A stretch of DNA of 64,000 nt, from the NCBI GenBank assembly GCA_000155435.1, contig DS990261.1, positions 983,987-1,047,986 on the forward strand. The letters are read 5' to 3'. A program made the translations under genes and the position numbers. The notes below the pieces were generated by a model. It was given only the letters and a program-made list of their open reading frames with translations. It was not told the DNA's origin and ran no database searches. Of this stretch, positions 9,898 to 17,524 are shown in pieces. The DNA is from Clostridiales bacterium 1_7_47FAA. GTDB lineage: Bacteria; Bacillota; Clostridia; Lachnospirales; Lachnospiraceae. Numbering within the stretch: position 1 is the stretch's first letter; each line of letters starts with the position of its first letter.

Positions 9898-10615
9898 GCG
9901 GACAGGTAATCTTATCCGAAGCGGTTTGGGACAGGTGTGCAATCCCTGCGATCTGTCTGCTTTGGAAGCGGGGATACGGATGAAGAGGCAGATGGGGGGG
10001 ACTGTGACCGTGTTTTCCATGGGACCGGATTCAGCCAGGTCCGTGCTTATGGACGGGGTGGCCAGAGGGGCGGACAGGGGGGTCCTCATCTCGGATCCGG
10101 CGTTGTCCGGCGCGGATGTACCGGCAACCGCATATACCCTGGCCCAAGCCATAAAAAGTACAGGACAATATCCCTGCGTGCTCACAGGAAACCATACCAC
10201 GGACGGGGATACAGGATTCGTAGGGGCGGCTTTGGCACAGTGTCTTTCTTATGCGTACCTGTCCGGGGTAAAATCCATAGTAACAATAGAAGAGGATGGG
10301 ATTACCGTGATATGTGAAAGAACAGGATACACACTGCGTATGAAAGCGTTGTTTCCCTGTGTGATTTCCGTGGAGCCCGGTGTGGCGGCACCCGCAATAC
10401 CGACATTTTCAGGCAGGATAAAGGCAGGGAAGATGGACTTTGCAAAGATAGGGGTGACGGATCTGGAAGATACGGATGCAAGCCATTATGGCAGCGCTGG
10501 TTCTGCAACAAAGGTGAAGCGTATATATCCTCCTGTCAGGGAAAAGAAGACGGCTGTGCAGGTGGCTGACGGGGTCACGGCGGCCAGTATGATATGGGAG
10601 AAATTGCATGGATAG
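9839..10615 (+). CDS. etfB: electron transfer flavoprotein beta subunit (copy 2)
   Basis: EtfB of about 258 residues with canonical features: CIKQVPA at the N-terminus, NPCDLSALEAGIRMK, and the nucleotide-binding TTDGDTGFVG. It is therefore closer to standard EtfB than the copy at 6735. Start at 9839 (MDYAVCIKQVPA) fits the family; an upstream in-frame ATG at 9797 lies inside the oxidase gene. It overlaps the disrupted oxidase by 59 bases and the following etfA by 8 bases. Confidence 0.88.
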   Translation: MDYAVCIKQVPAISEGDMDERTGNLIRSGLGQVCNPCDLSALEAGIRMKRQMGGTVTVFSMGPDSARSVLMDGVARGADRGVLISDPALSGADVPATAYTLAQAIKSTGQYPCVLTGNHTTDGDTGFVGAALAQCLSYAYLSGVKSIVTIEEDGITVICERTGYTLRMKALFPCVISVEPGVAAPAIPTFSGRIKAGKMDFAKIGVTDLEDTDASHYGSAGSATKVKRIYPPVREKKTAVQVADGVTAASMIWEKLHG

Positions 10616-11576
10616 GGCGGATGGGAGTGTCAGGGATACCGGAATCCTGGTTTTTTTGGAAATGACTGAGGGCGGGATATGTGATGTGGGCCTGGAGATA
10701 CTCTCCCATGCGGCAGACATGGCGGCCCGGGCGGGGATACCCTTGTATGCCTTCCTGCCCGATAACAGGGAATTGGCCGGATATCCGGTGAGGACCGTAT
10801 ACTGTGCCTCTGAGTCCCTGTGCGATTCGGAGGAGCTTCAGTTTCTGGCGCTGAAAGAGTGTGTGGCGGCATGCCGCCCATCCATCCTTCTGATTGGCAG
10901 CACCTTTCTGGGAAGAAGGCTTGGGGCCCAGCTTGCAGTGGAATTTGGCACCGGGGTCACAGCGGACTGCACTGCCCTAAAGCTGTATGATGGGGAATGT
11001 CTCCTGCAGACAAGGCCTGCTTTTGGCGGAAATGTCATGGCGGACATCATCACGCCAGACAGAAGGCCGCAGATTGCTACCGTGCGGCCGGGAACATATG
11101 AGAAGAAAATGGCGGGCAGTGGGATGCGGGTGCCCAGGATAATCATTCCTATGGTCAGTGCCGGCCGGCGGGAGTGGGTGCTGGAGCGGAAGCGGCCGGA
11201 AAAGGAATGGGGCCTTCAGGAATACCGGACAGTCCTGGCTGTTGGCAGGGGACTTAAGAAGCGGGAGGACATATTGCTATTTCAAAAGCTGGCCGGCTAT
11301 CTGGATGCAGGGCTTGGATGCAGCAGGGCTTTGGTGGAGAAGGGATGGATGTCCCCAAGGCATCAGATTGGCCTGTCGGGAAACTATATACGGCCGGAAG
11401 TGGTCATTACTTTTGGGATTTCAGGCTCTGCGCAGTTTCTGGCCGGTTTGAAATCGCCGAAAATGATGATTGCTGTCAATTCCGATCCCAAGGCTCCCAT
11501 ATTTGACATGGCACACCTGCCGGTCTGCGCCGATTTATATGAAACAGCGGAGGCATTCTGTGGTATGTTTTCATGA
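10608..11576 (+). CDS. etfA: electron transfer flavoprotein alpha subunit (copy 2)
   Basis: EtfA of 322 residues with a well-kept C-terminal FAD site: VGRGLKKRED, CSRALVEKGW, HQIGLSGNYIRP, FGISGSAQFLAG and AVNSDPKAPIF. It forms a heterodimer with the preceding EtfB. With the first pair, this operon codes for two ETFs around one dehydrogenase, one conserved in FAD and AMP motifs and one divergent. No N-terminal ferredoxin-type CxxCxxC cluster is visible, unlike some bifurcating LDH EtfA subunits. Confidence 0.88.
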   Translation: MDRADGSVRDTGILVFLEMTEGGICDVGLEILSHAADMAARAGIPLYAFLPDNRELAGYPVRTVYCASESLCDSEELQFLALKECVAACRPSILLIGSTFLGRRLGAQLAVEFGTGVTADCTALKLYDGECLLQTRPAFGGNVMADIITPDRRPQIATVRPGTYEKKMAGSGMRVPRIIIPMVSAGRREWVLERKRPEKEWGLQEYRTVLAVGRGLKKREDILLFQKLAGYLDAGLGCSRALVEKGWMSPRHQIGLSGNYIRPEVVITFGISGSAQFLAGLKSPKMMIAVNSDPKAPIFDMAHLPVCADLYETAEAFCGMFS

Positions 11577-11589
11577 TTTGTTGTATAAT
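11561..11589 (+). promoter_or_regulatory. weak candidate promoter before glpP
   Basis: TATAAT at 11584-11589 with a poor -35 (TGGTAT) 17 bp upstream. The -10 overlaps the end of etfA, so glpP could be transcribed separately as well as by read-through. Confidence 0.3.
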
Positions 11590-11642
11590 AGAGGTCATCA
11601 ATCAATTTGGTTGAAACATAGGGGAAGGGGATTACTGAAGAT

Positions 11643-12221
11643 ATGGAACAACTGACAAAAGAGATATTCCTGGATATGACGGAGCAGTGCCCGGTCATAC
11701 CCGCAATCAAGAATGACCAATGGCTGTCCGCCTGCAATGAATCGGAATCAGAGATTGTATATCTGATATATGGGAACATATGCAATATCATGGAACATAT
11801 TGATACGTTGAAATCCATGGGGAAATATGTGGTAGTGCATGTCGATCTGATTGAGGGGCTGGCATTAAAGGAAATCAGCGTGGACTTCATTAAAAAGTAT
11901 ACCAAGGCGGATGGCATAATAAGCACGAAACCGGGGCTGATAAAGCGTGCCAATGAACTGGGGATGTTTACGGTACAGCGTTTTTTTATGACAGATGCAC
12001 TGTCATATGCCAATATTGTAAAATATGTGCATAATACCAATCCCGATGTGGTGGAACTGCTTCCGGCAGGGCTGCCCAAGGTAATCCGTTACCTTTTGGA
12101 GGAGATACAGCGCCCGGTGGTGGCCAGCGGCCTGCTTCTGGATAAGAAGGATGTCATAACCGCGCTGGGCGCCGGTGTACATGCGGTATCTACTACCAAC
12201 CGTGAACTGTGGGACTGCTGA
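11643..12221 (+). CDS. glpP: GlpP-family glycerol-3-phosphate-responsive antiterminator
   Basis: Protein of 192 residues, the family's usual length, with a TIM-barrel-like pattern: CPVIPAIKN at the start, YLIYGNICNI, VVVHVDLIEGL, DGIISTKPGLIKRA, VVELLPAGLPKVI, RPVVASGLL and AVSTTNRELW. In Bacillus, GlpP with glycerol-3-phosphate stops premature termination in glp leader RNAs. Here it closes an operon of kinase, oxidase and ETF genes. Terminator-like leaders precede the operon itself (2862-2911), the MFS gene (17331-17380) and the sulfatase operon (17082-17123); these are the candidate targets. That link is inference. Confidence 0.85.
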   Translation: MEQLTKEIFLDMTEQCPVIPAIKNDQWLSACNESESEIVYLIYGNICNIMEHIDTLKSMGKYVVVHVDLIEGLALKEISVDFIKKYTKADGIISTKPGLIKRANELGMFTVQRFFMTDALSYANIVKYVHNTNPDVVELLPAGLPKVIRYLLEEIQRPVVASGLLLDKKDVITALGAGVHAVSTTNRELWDC

Positions 12222-12271
12222 GAAGTGGCAATACACCAGATCGGCAGGGCTTTAGTGGCAGCATTCAATGG

Positions 12272-12318
12272 AAAAAGCAGTGGATTAGGAAAAATCATCC
12301 TGTAATCCACTGCTTTTT
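12272..12318. terminator. bidirectional terminator between glpP and the BCCT gene
   Basis: A perfect 16-bp stem, AAAAAGCAGTGGATTA (12272-12287) with its complement at 12303-12318. A/T runs at both ends suit termination of the converging glpP (+) and BCCT (-) transcripts. Confidence 0.8.
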
Positions 12319-12332
12319 ACGTTCCTATGAAA

Positions 12333-13910
12333 TCATCCGGCATCCTCCATCTGATCATCCTTTGGCAGGCTGCTATCAGGATGACCTTCATTGCCGTCCG
12401 GTCCGCTATCCATTAATGTGGGCCGGGATACCACCTTCATCAGGGATACCATGCACAGGATAAGCAGGAACATGGCTGGAAGGCCGCCAAAGGCGGAAAG
12501 CTGTTTCAGGCCTGCCACGCCCTGGGTATTAATCATGAGAATGGCTATGGAGCCTATCAGGATACCCCATAATATCTTTAACACAGTTGGCGCTTCCGGG
12601 TTTTCCGGATTGGTTCCCTTCCAGCAGAGGCCGGACATGGCATTGATTGTGGAATCTGCCGCCGTGACAAAGGAAATGAATGTAGCAAATACAATAAGCG
12701 GGATTGTAATCTTTCCAAGCGGGATGAAGCCAAGCACCTGGTACAGTACTTTTTCAAACCCCTCGGCCTGAATCAGGACGTACAGATCCTGGACGTTCAG
12801 ATGATAGTAGATTGCGCTGCCGCCGAAGATACCGATCCAGAATACGCAGAACAGGGATGGGACAGCCAGATTGATCTTAATGAAGTCCTTGACCGTGTGG
12901 CCGTAGGATATGCGTCCCAGGAACAGGGCGGTAACCGGAGCCCAGGCCATCCAGTTCCCAAAATAGGAGATGGTCCAGAAGTGGGTCCAGTGTTCCGGAT
13001 CCAGGGTACCGGTAAAAAGATTCCTGGTAAAAAAGTTGTCGGCAAATACACCAAAGGATTCCGTGGTCAGGTTAAGTATATACGCAGTGGGCCCCATGAT
13101 AAAAAGCATGAGGATGATGACCATGAACAGGCGTACATTAAAAGTAGACAGGAAACGGATGCCCTTCATCAGCCCGCTGGCAGAGGAGATGATGAATACA
13201 GTGATGATGACGCAGGCAACCAGGGTCCACAGCGCTGGCCTGCTTGCGATTCCGGTAATATTTGAGACCCCGCCGGAAACACTTAATATGCCGGTGCCAA
13301 GGGAGGATGCCATACCGCAGGCCATGGTGAATAGGCAGATGCTGTCAAGCAGGGAAAGGCATTTCTTTGTGCGCCCCAGTCCAATGGCAGGGGAAATACA
13401 GCCCTGGAAACTATAGGGCTGTTTCATATTGTAATATGCAATGGCGAACATGAGTCCCGGGACACAGTAAATCGCATACGGTGTTATGGTCCAGTGGACA
13501 AACATGGTGGACAGGGAGAACATGGCGGCTTCGTTGGAATTGGGTTCAATACCCAGGAAAGCAGGAGGGGCTGCCAGATGAAAAATCGGTTCAGCCGCAG
13601 CCCAGAGAATCATACCGGCCGCCACGGTGGTACACAGACTTACGGCAAACCATTCCCTTACCCCCAGAAGAGGTTTGGCGTCCCTTCCTCCGATAACCTT
13701 GTTGCCAATAGGAGAAAAATAGACGATGACACAGATGACCACCATTGCCAGGGATGTAAGTGTGAACAGCCAGCCGAAATTGATTTTCACCCATGTGTTG
13801 AGTCCCTGGACAATGCCCAGGAATGCATCTGTCTGGGTAAGGCAGAGGATGACTGCCAGTACCATAAGGATGAATGTTGGAAAGAAAACGGTCTTTCTGA
13901 GTTTTTTCAA
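12333..13910 (-). CDS. BCCT-family (betaine/choline/carnitine) transporter
   Basis: Integral membrane carrier of 525 residues with about 12 membrane segments, in the size range of BCCT proteins. Recognisable family stretches are TTVAAGMILWAAAEPIFHL, HWTITPYAIYCVPGL near the quaternary-ammonium site, and FATFISFVTAADSTINAM. The glycine-rich segment reads AAGMILW rather than GMGIGLM, as in a BCCT subgroup outside BetP/CaiT. Ions and substrate cannot be fixed. It is the last gene of a minus-strand operon behind a choline-sulfatase and an arylsulfatase, so choline-O-sulfate, choline or a related quaternary amine is the likely cargo (inference). A hydrophilic acidic tail follows the last helix. 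Confidence 0.88.
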   Translation of the reverse strand: MKKLRKTVFFPTFILMVLAVILCLTQTDAFLGIVQGLNTWVKINFGWLFTLTSLAMVVICVIVYFSPIGNKVIGGRDAKPLLGVREWFAVSLCTTVAAGMILWAAAEPIFHLAAPPAFLGIEPNSNEAAMFSLSTMFVHWTITPYAIYCVPGLMFAIAYYNMKQPYSFQGCISPAIGLGRTKKCLSLLDSICLFTMACGMASSLGTGILSVSGGVSNITGIASRPALWTLVACVIITVFIISSASGLMKGIRFLSTFNVRLFMVIILMLFIMGPTAYILNLTTESFGVFADNFFTRNLFTGTLDPEHWTHFWTISYFGNWMAWAPVTALFLGRISYGHTVKDFIKINLAVPSLFCVFWIGIFGGSAIYYHLNVQDLYVLIQAEGFEKVLYQVLGFIPLGKITIPLIVFATFISFVTAADSTINAMSGLCWKGTNPENPEAPTVLKILWGILIGSIAILMINTQGVAGLKQLSAFGGLPAMFLLILCMVSLMKVVSRPTLMDSGPDGNEGHPDSSLPKDDQMEDAG

Positions 13911-13946
13911 TGTAACCCCTCCTAACTAAAACAATACGGATATGAT

Positions 13947-15599
13947 TTACAGGACCTGGCCGGAGGCGCTTCTGGGGCGGACCAGGGTGCGTATGTAACG
14001 TCTGCCTCCTGGAAAATCCGGTGTATAATCCCAATCCTCATCAAAGTTGTTATTAGCGCTGTCTATGATGCTCTTTTTCTCATGGGCAGTGGTATAGTAC
14101 TCAATGATATGTTCAGGGTGGAAGCGGTCTGTAATTGATTTTCTCATGCTCTCAACCAGGGACGCATACTGTGGTTCATCAATCAGATCATGCATTTCTG
14201 AAGGATCCTCCCTGAGATTGAACAGCTGGCCCTTGAACTCATGGATATGTATGAGCTTATAACCACCTCTTACCACGGCGTAGCATGGCCAGAAAGTTCC
14301 GTCTGCGTGGAATTCAATGAAAATATCCCTCTCTTTTACGGACTCAGGTTTATTGATATAATCAAAGAGGCTGACGCCGTCGGACGGAAGCCTGCTGGCG
14401 TTAAGTGTTCCCGTGATTTCACGGATGGTCATACCTATATCCATGAGGGAACATGGATCCGTGATGGTGGTGCCGGCATGTTCCTGTCCGGGAAGCCTTA
14501 GGATCATGGGGATTCTTGTGGCCCACTCATGGAAATTACGCTTTTGTATCATGCCGCGGTCAATCAGCATATCCCCATGGTCACTGGTGAACATGATTAC
14601 GGTATTATCCATCAGGCCTTCGTCCTCCAACAGGTTCAGCAGTTCTCCTATCCTGTCGTCCACATAGGTTGCGAGGGCAGCATAGGCACGTCTCGCATTC
14701 TGCAGATGGTACGGGTCTGCAAGGTCAATATCCGTTATGTTTTCATGGGCATTGATCCAGATATCCTGTATGTTCTGGGGACAAGCCTCAATTTCTTCCC
14801 TGGAAGGCGCATCCATCTCCATGTCCTTGTACAGGTCCCAATATTTTTTGGGAGGCATGAACGGGTCGTGTGGGTTGTGGGTGGATACCACAAGGCAGAA
14901 TGGTTCGTGCGCATTCTCCTTTCCAATCCCATAAGCATTAGGTTTGCCAGGATAGGATGGGGAATCCGGATCCCAGTAAAAGTTGCCGTGTATGTATTCC
15001 TTTGCACGGAAAAATGTCTCATCATCATAGTTCACATAGAGGTTGGATTCTGTTGGGAAACACAGGTCCCCGCTGTAATGGACTGCGTGTGAAGGATATT
15101 TTGGGGGCGGCGCATCCGGGGATTTTGGCTTGCCGAACCAATCCTCAGGATAATGGGCCTTATGTCCTTTGGACGGGTCACCTTCATCCGCAAAGGAGGG
15201 TTTGGGGACAGGATACCAGTTAAAGGAACCGGGGTATATATCTGTCGTCAGTCTGCGGTTGAAGCCATGAAGCTGGTCAGGCCCAAGAAAATGCATCTTA
15301 CCGCTCAGTACCGTATCATAACCGGCCAGTTTGGCATAATGGGCAAAGGTTGGCTCGTCACTGGCAAAGGGTGATGCATTGTCATAACAGTCCAGCTCAC
15401 TGCAAAGGCGGCTGGTCATCATGGATGCCCGGGCCGGGGCGCACAAAGGGCATGAGGTGTATGCGTTCTCAAAACGGATTCCTTCCCGGCACAGACGGTC
15501 CAGGTTAGGAGTCATGACCTGTTTGTTGCCATAGGCTCCGGTCATGAAGGGTGTGAGCTGATCAGCCATGATTAACAGTATATTATATCTTTTATCCAT
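13947..15599 (-). CDS. betC: choline-sulfatase-like sulfatase
   Basis: Sulfatase of 550 residues that should release sulfate, probably from choline-O-sulfate. The catalytic CxPxR is Cys53-Ala-Pro-Ala-Arg57, with Cys53 to be oxidised to formylglycine. The stretch LSGKMHFLGPDQLHGF followed by TTDIYP is characteristic of BetC choline-sulfatases. FTSDHGDML carries metal ligands, and the C-terminal GGRRYIRTLVRPR resembles the BetC tail. No signal peptide is seen, so the enzyme is cytoplasmic and the substrate must be imported, which fits the BCCT gene 36 bases downstream. It is longer than typical BetC (about 500-510). No formylglycine-generating radical SAM gene is in the window. Confidence 0.85.
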   Translation of the reverse strand: MDKRYNILLIMADQLTPFMTGAYGNKQVMTPNLDRLCREGIRFENAYTSCPLCAPARASMMTSRLCSELDCYDNASPFASDEPTFAHYAKLAGYDTVLSGKMHFLGPDQLHGFNRRLTTDIYPGSFNWYPVPKPSFADEGDPSKGHKAHYPEDWFGKPKSPDAPPPKYPSHAVHYSGDLCFPTESNLYVNYDDETFFRAKEYIHGNFYWDPDSPSYPGKPNAYGIGKENAHEPFCLVVSTHNPHDPFMPPKKYWDLYKDMEMDAPSREEIEACPQNIQDIWINAHENITDIDLADPYHLQNARRAYAALATYVDDRIGELLNLLEDEGLMDNTVIMFTSDHGDMLIDRGMIQKRNFHEWATRIPMILRLPGQEHAGTTITDPCSLMDIGMTIREITGTLNASRLPSDGVSLFDYINKPESVKERDIFIEFHADGTFWPCYAVVRGGYKLIHIHEFKGQLFNLREDPSEMHDLIDEPQYASLVESMRKSITDRFHPEHIIEYYTTAHEKKSIIDSANNNFDEDWDYTPDFPGGRRYIRTLVRPRSASGQVL

Positions 15600-15626
15600 A
15601 ACTCCCTCCCATGTGTTAAGTGAATA

Positions 15627-17039
15627 TCATTCATAGTCATAGGTGGCCTGCATCACGGCACAGCATCCGTTGGGATCCAGCTGCCCGTCAGCCTTAGGGG
15701 CATCCGTCCAGTATGCTTCCAGATCCCTCCGCCAGGTGAGGGCCTTTTCTTCCAGTTCTTTGGCCAGTTCAGGCATTTCTTCCACCAGGTTGTGTTCTTC
15801 GCCCATGTCCTGGGATAGGTCGGAGAGCCAGACCTCATGCTTTGTCTCTGTTTTCGGGTCCAGGGGGAGACTCCATCCATCCCTCAGGAAGCCATTGATG
15901 ACAAGCTTGTAATTGCCGCGTCTGACTGCGGTCTGCTGGCCCATTTCCCAGTACAGGCAGTCCTTGTCACGCCTGGCGCCAATGGTCATTACAGGAAGGA
16001 TATCGCATCCGCTGATTTCATAATCAGAAGCATTGCCTCCGGCTGCATTGATGAAGGTTGGGAATATATCGGTACCCATGCACGGTTCGCTGATGACCTG
16101 ACCGGCAGGAACCATGGCAGGCCAGCTAAAGATGGCCGGTACCCGTATGCCTCCGTCAAAAAGACTGAATTTATGCCCTTTTAATCCGCCTGTTGATCCG
16201 CCATAGTAGTAGTCTTTCCTCTCATCTAGCCAGTTCCTGGATTCCTTGGACGGCCCATTGTCACTCTGGAAATAAATGATTGTGTCATTGAAGATGCCCC
16301 GGCGTTTCAGATAGTTCATGATTTCGCCAACCCCGTCATCCACCGCACTGAGCATGGCGGCCATGATCTGCCTGTCTTCTGGAAGGTGTTTAAAACGTTC
16401 CAGATATTTATAGGGGGCATGCATCGGGTAATGAGGCGCATTGAATGCACAGTAAAGGGCGAACGGCATGTCCTTCTCCACCTGCTCCCGGATGAATTCC
16501 AAGCCCTTCCTTGCAAATAATTCGGTGGAATATTCCCCTGTATACTTTAAGCAGCGCTCATCATTTTCCCATAAATCATGATTGGGGTTGATGCCAGGAT
16601 GGGAATTGGCTTCCGTGTAGTGAATATGTGAGAAATAATCATTCACACCAGAAAGAAAGCCGCAGAAATAGTCGAATCCCATATGGGTGGGTCGGCATTC
16701 CGGCACGGCTCCCAGATGCCATTTACCGACCATTCCGGTAGTATAGCCAAGATCCTTTAATGCACTTGCAAAGGTCGGTATTCCTGGATTCAGGCCGGTG
16801 GTTGTCTTAATCCCGCCAAGAATTGAGCGGACACCTGTCATGTAGGGATAACGGCCGGTCAGCAGGCAGGCCCTGGATGGGGAACATACAGCGCTTCCGG
16901 CATAAAAATCAGTGAATCTTGCCCCTCCGGCAGCCAATATATCCAGATTGGGTGTGCATACATCGGTGGAGCCCATACAGGATAAATCTCCATAACCCTG
17001 GTCGTCTGTCAGGAATACAATAATATTTGGTTTTTTCAT
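15627..17039 (-). CDS. arylsulfatase-family sulfatase
   Basis: Sulfatase of about 470 residues. The N-terminal metal ligands are in FLTDDQGYGD. The catalytic motif is Cys52-Ser-Pro-Ser-Arg56, followed by ACLLTGRYP, and GKWHLG and SDNGPS are also present. No signal peptide, so cytoplasmic. Start at 17039 chosen because AAGGTGA precedes it and MKKPNIIVF begins the fold; an in-frame ATG at 17120 lies inside the leader hairpin. First gene of the minus-strand operon with the choline-sulfatase (27-base gap) and BCCT carrier. Substrate unknown; the A/S family includes glycan and small-molecule sulfatases. Confidence 0.88.
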   Translation of the reverse strand: MKKPNIIVFLTDDQGYGDLSCMGSTDVCTPNLDILAAGGARFTDFYAGSAVCSPSRACLLTGRYPYMTGVRSILGGIKTTTGLNPGIPTFASALKDLGYTTGMVGKWHLGAVPECRPTHMGFDYFCGFLSGVNDYFSHIHYTEANSHPGINPNHDLWENDERCLKYTGEYSTELFARKGLEFIREQVEKDMPFALYCAFNAPHYPMHAPYKYLERFKHLPEDRQIMAAMLSAVDDGVGEIMNYLKRRGIFNDTIIYFQSDNGPSKESRNWLDERKDYYYGGSTGGLKGHKFSLFDGGIRVPAIFSWPAMVPAGQVISEPCMGTDIFPTFINAAGGNASDYEISGCDILPVMTIGARRDKDCLYWEMGQQTAVRRGNYKLVINGFLRDGWSLPLDPKTETKHEVWLSDLSQDMGEEHNLVEEMPELAKELEEKALTWRRDLEAYWTDAPKADGQLDPNGCCAVMQATYDYE

Positions 17040-17081
17040 AATCGTCTCACCTTTCTGAATGGGTTGGTTTGATGCCATAAC

Positions 17082-17123
17082 AAAAAAAGAATGATGTGCC
17101 CGTCTCAACGGCACAACCATTCT
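17082..17123 (-). terminator. leader terminator/attenuator of the sulfatase operon
   Basis: On the minus strand GAATG and TGTGCC pair with GGCACA and CATTC around a mismatch, and seven T follow (A-run 17082-17088 on +). It lies between the promoter at 17158-17186 and the sulfatase start, so transcription must pass it. Confidence 0.6.
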
Positions 17124-17139
17124 CTTATACTCTGCTGGC

Positions 17140-17153
17140 TTATAGCGCTATAA
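17140..17153. promoter_or_regulatory. perfect palindromic operator at sulfatase-operon start
   Basis: TTATAGCGCTATAA, a 14-bp perfect palindrome with a central CG. It lies just downstream of the minus-strand -10 box, over the expected transcription start. A central CpG is typical of LacI-family operators; no LacI gene is nearby. Confidence 0.45.
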
Positions 17154-17157
17154 AGTT

Positions 17158-17186
17158 ATCATAGGATATTTGTCAGATGTTGTCAA
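17158..17186 (-). promoter_or_regulatory. promoter of the sulfatase/BCCT operon
   Basis: On the minus strand TTGACA (17186-17181), a 17-bp spacer and TATGAT (17163-17158). Near-consensus sigma-A type. Confidence 0.65.
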
Positions 17187-17275
17187 TATGATGACTATAA
17201 AAAAAGTTCTTTTAAGCAGTATAGACAAAAACACACACTATTTATTGACAATTATCACGAAGAGAAAAATGCACA

Positions 17276-17304
17276 TTGACAAATGGAAAACGCTAGTGTA
17301 GAAT
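17276..17304 (+). promoter_or_regulatory. promoter of the MFS transporter gene
   Basis: TTGACA (17276-17281), a 17-bp spacer and TAGAAT (17299-17304). It drives a leader of about 210 bases containing the hairpin at 17331-17380. A TGCACATTG string overlaps it, as also near the promoter at 2806. Confidence 0.65.
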
Positions 17305-17330
17305 GAGCCCATAGGTACTAAGAGATTCTA

Positions 17331-17380
17331 GAGGAAGGTATTTACCTGATTTGTGTTGGGTAATTCTTTCCTCTTTTTTT
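17331..17380 (+). terminator. leader terminator/attenuator of the MFS gene
   Basis: GAGGAA (17331-17336) pairs with TTCCTC (17368-17373), with an inner TTACC/GGTAA pairing, and seven T follow. It resembles the leader at 2862-2911 in layout: a purine-rich left arm running into AGGTA, and a T-run ending in G. Confidence 0.6.
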
Positions 17381-17524
17381 GCGTTGTTTTTATAAATACG
17401 CAGGGCAGAATCAGACACTCCTTATGTAAAAGTCCGTACCGGTGCGGGGTTTCATAGGGTACCGGTACCTGTGAAAAAGGGGAAGGGAAACAGAAAGATT
17501 ATATGATGAGGAGGGCATTTTCAA

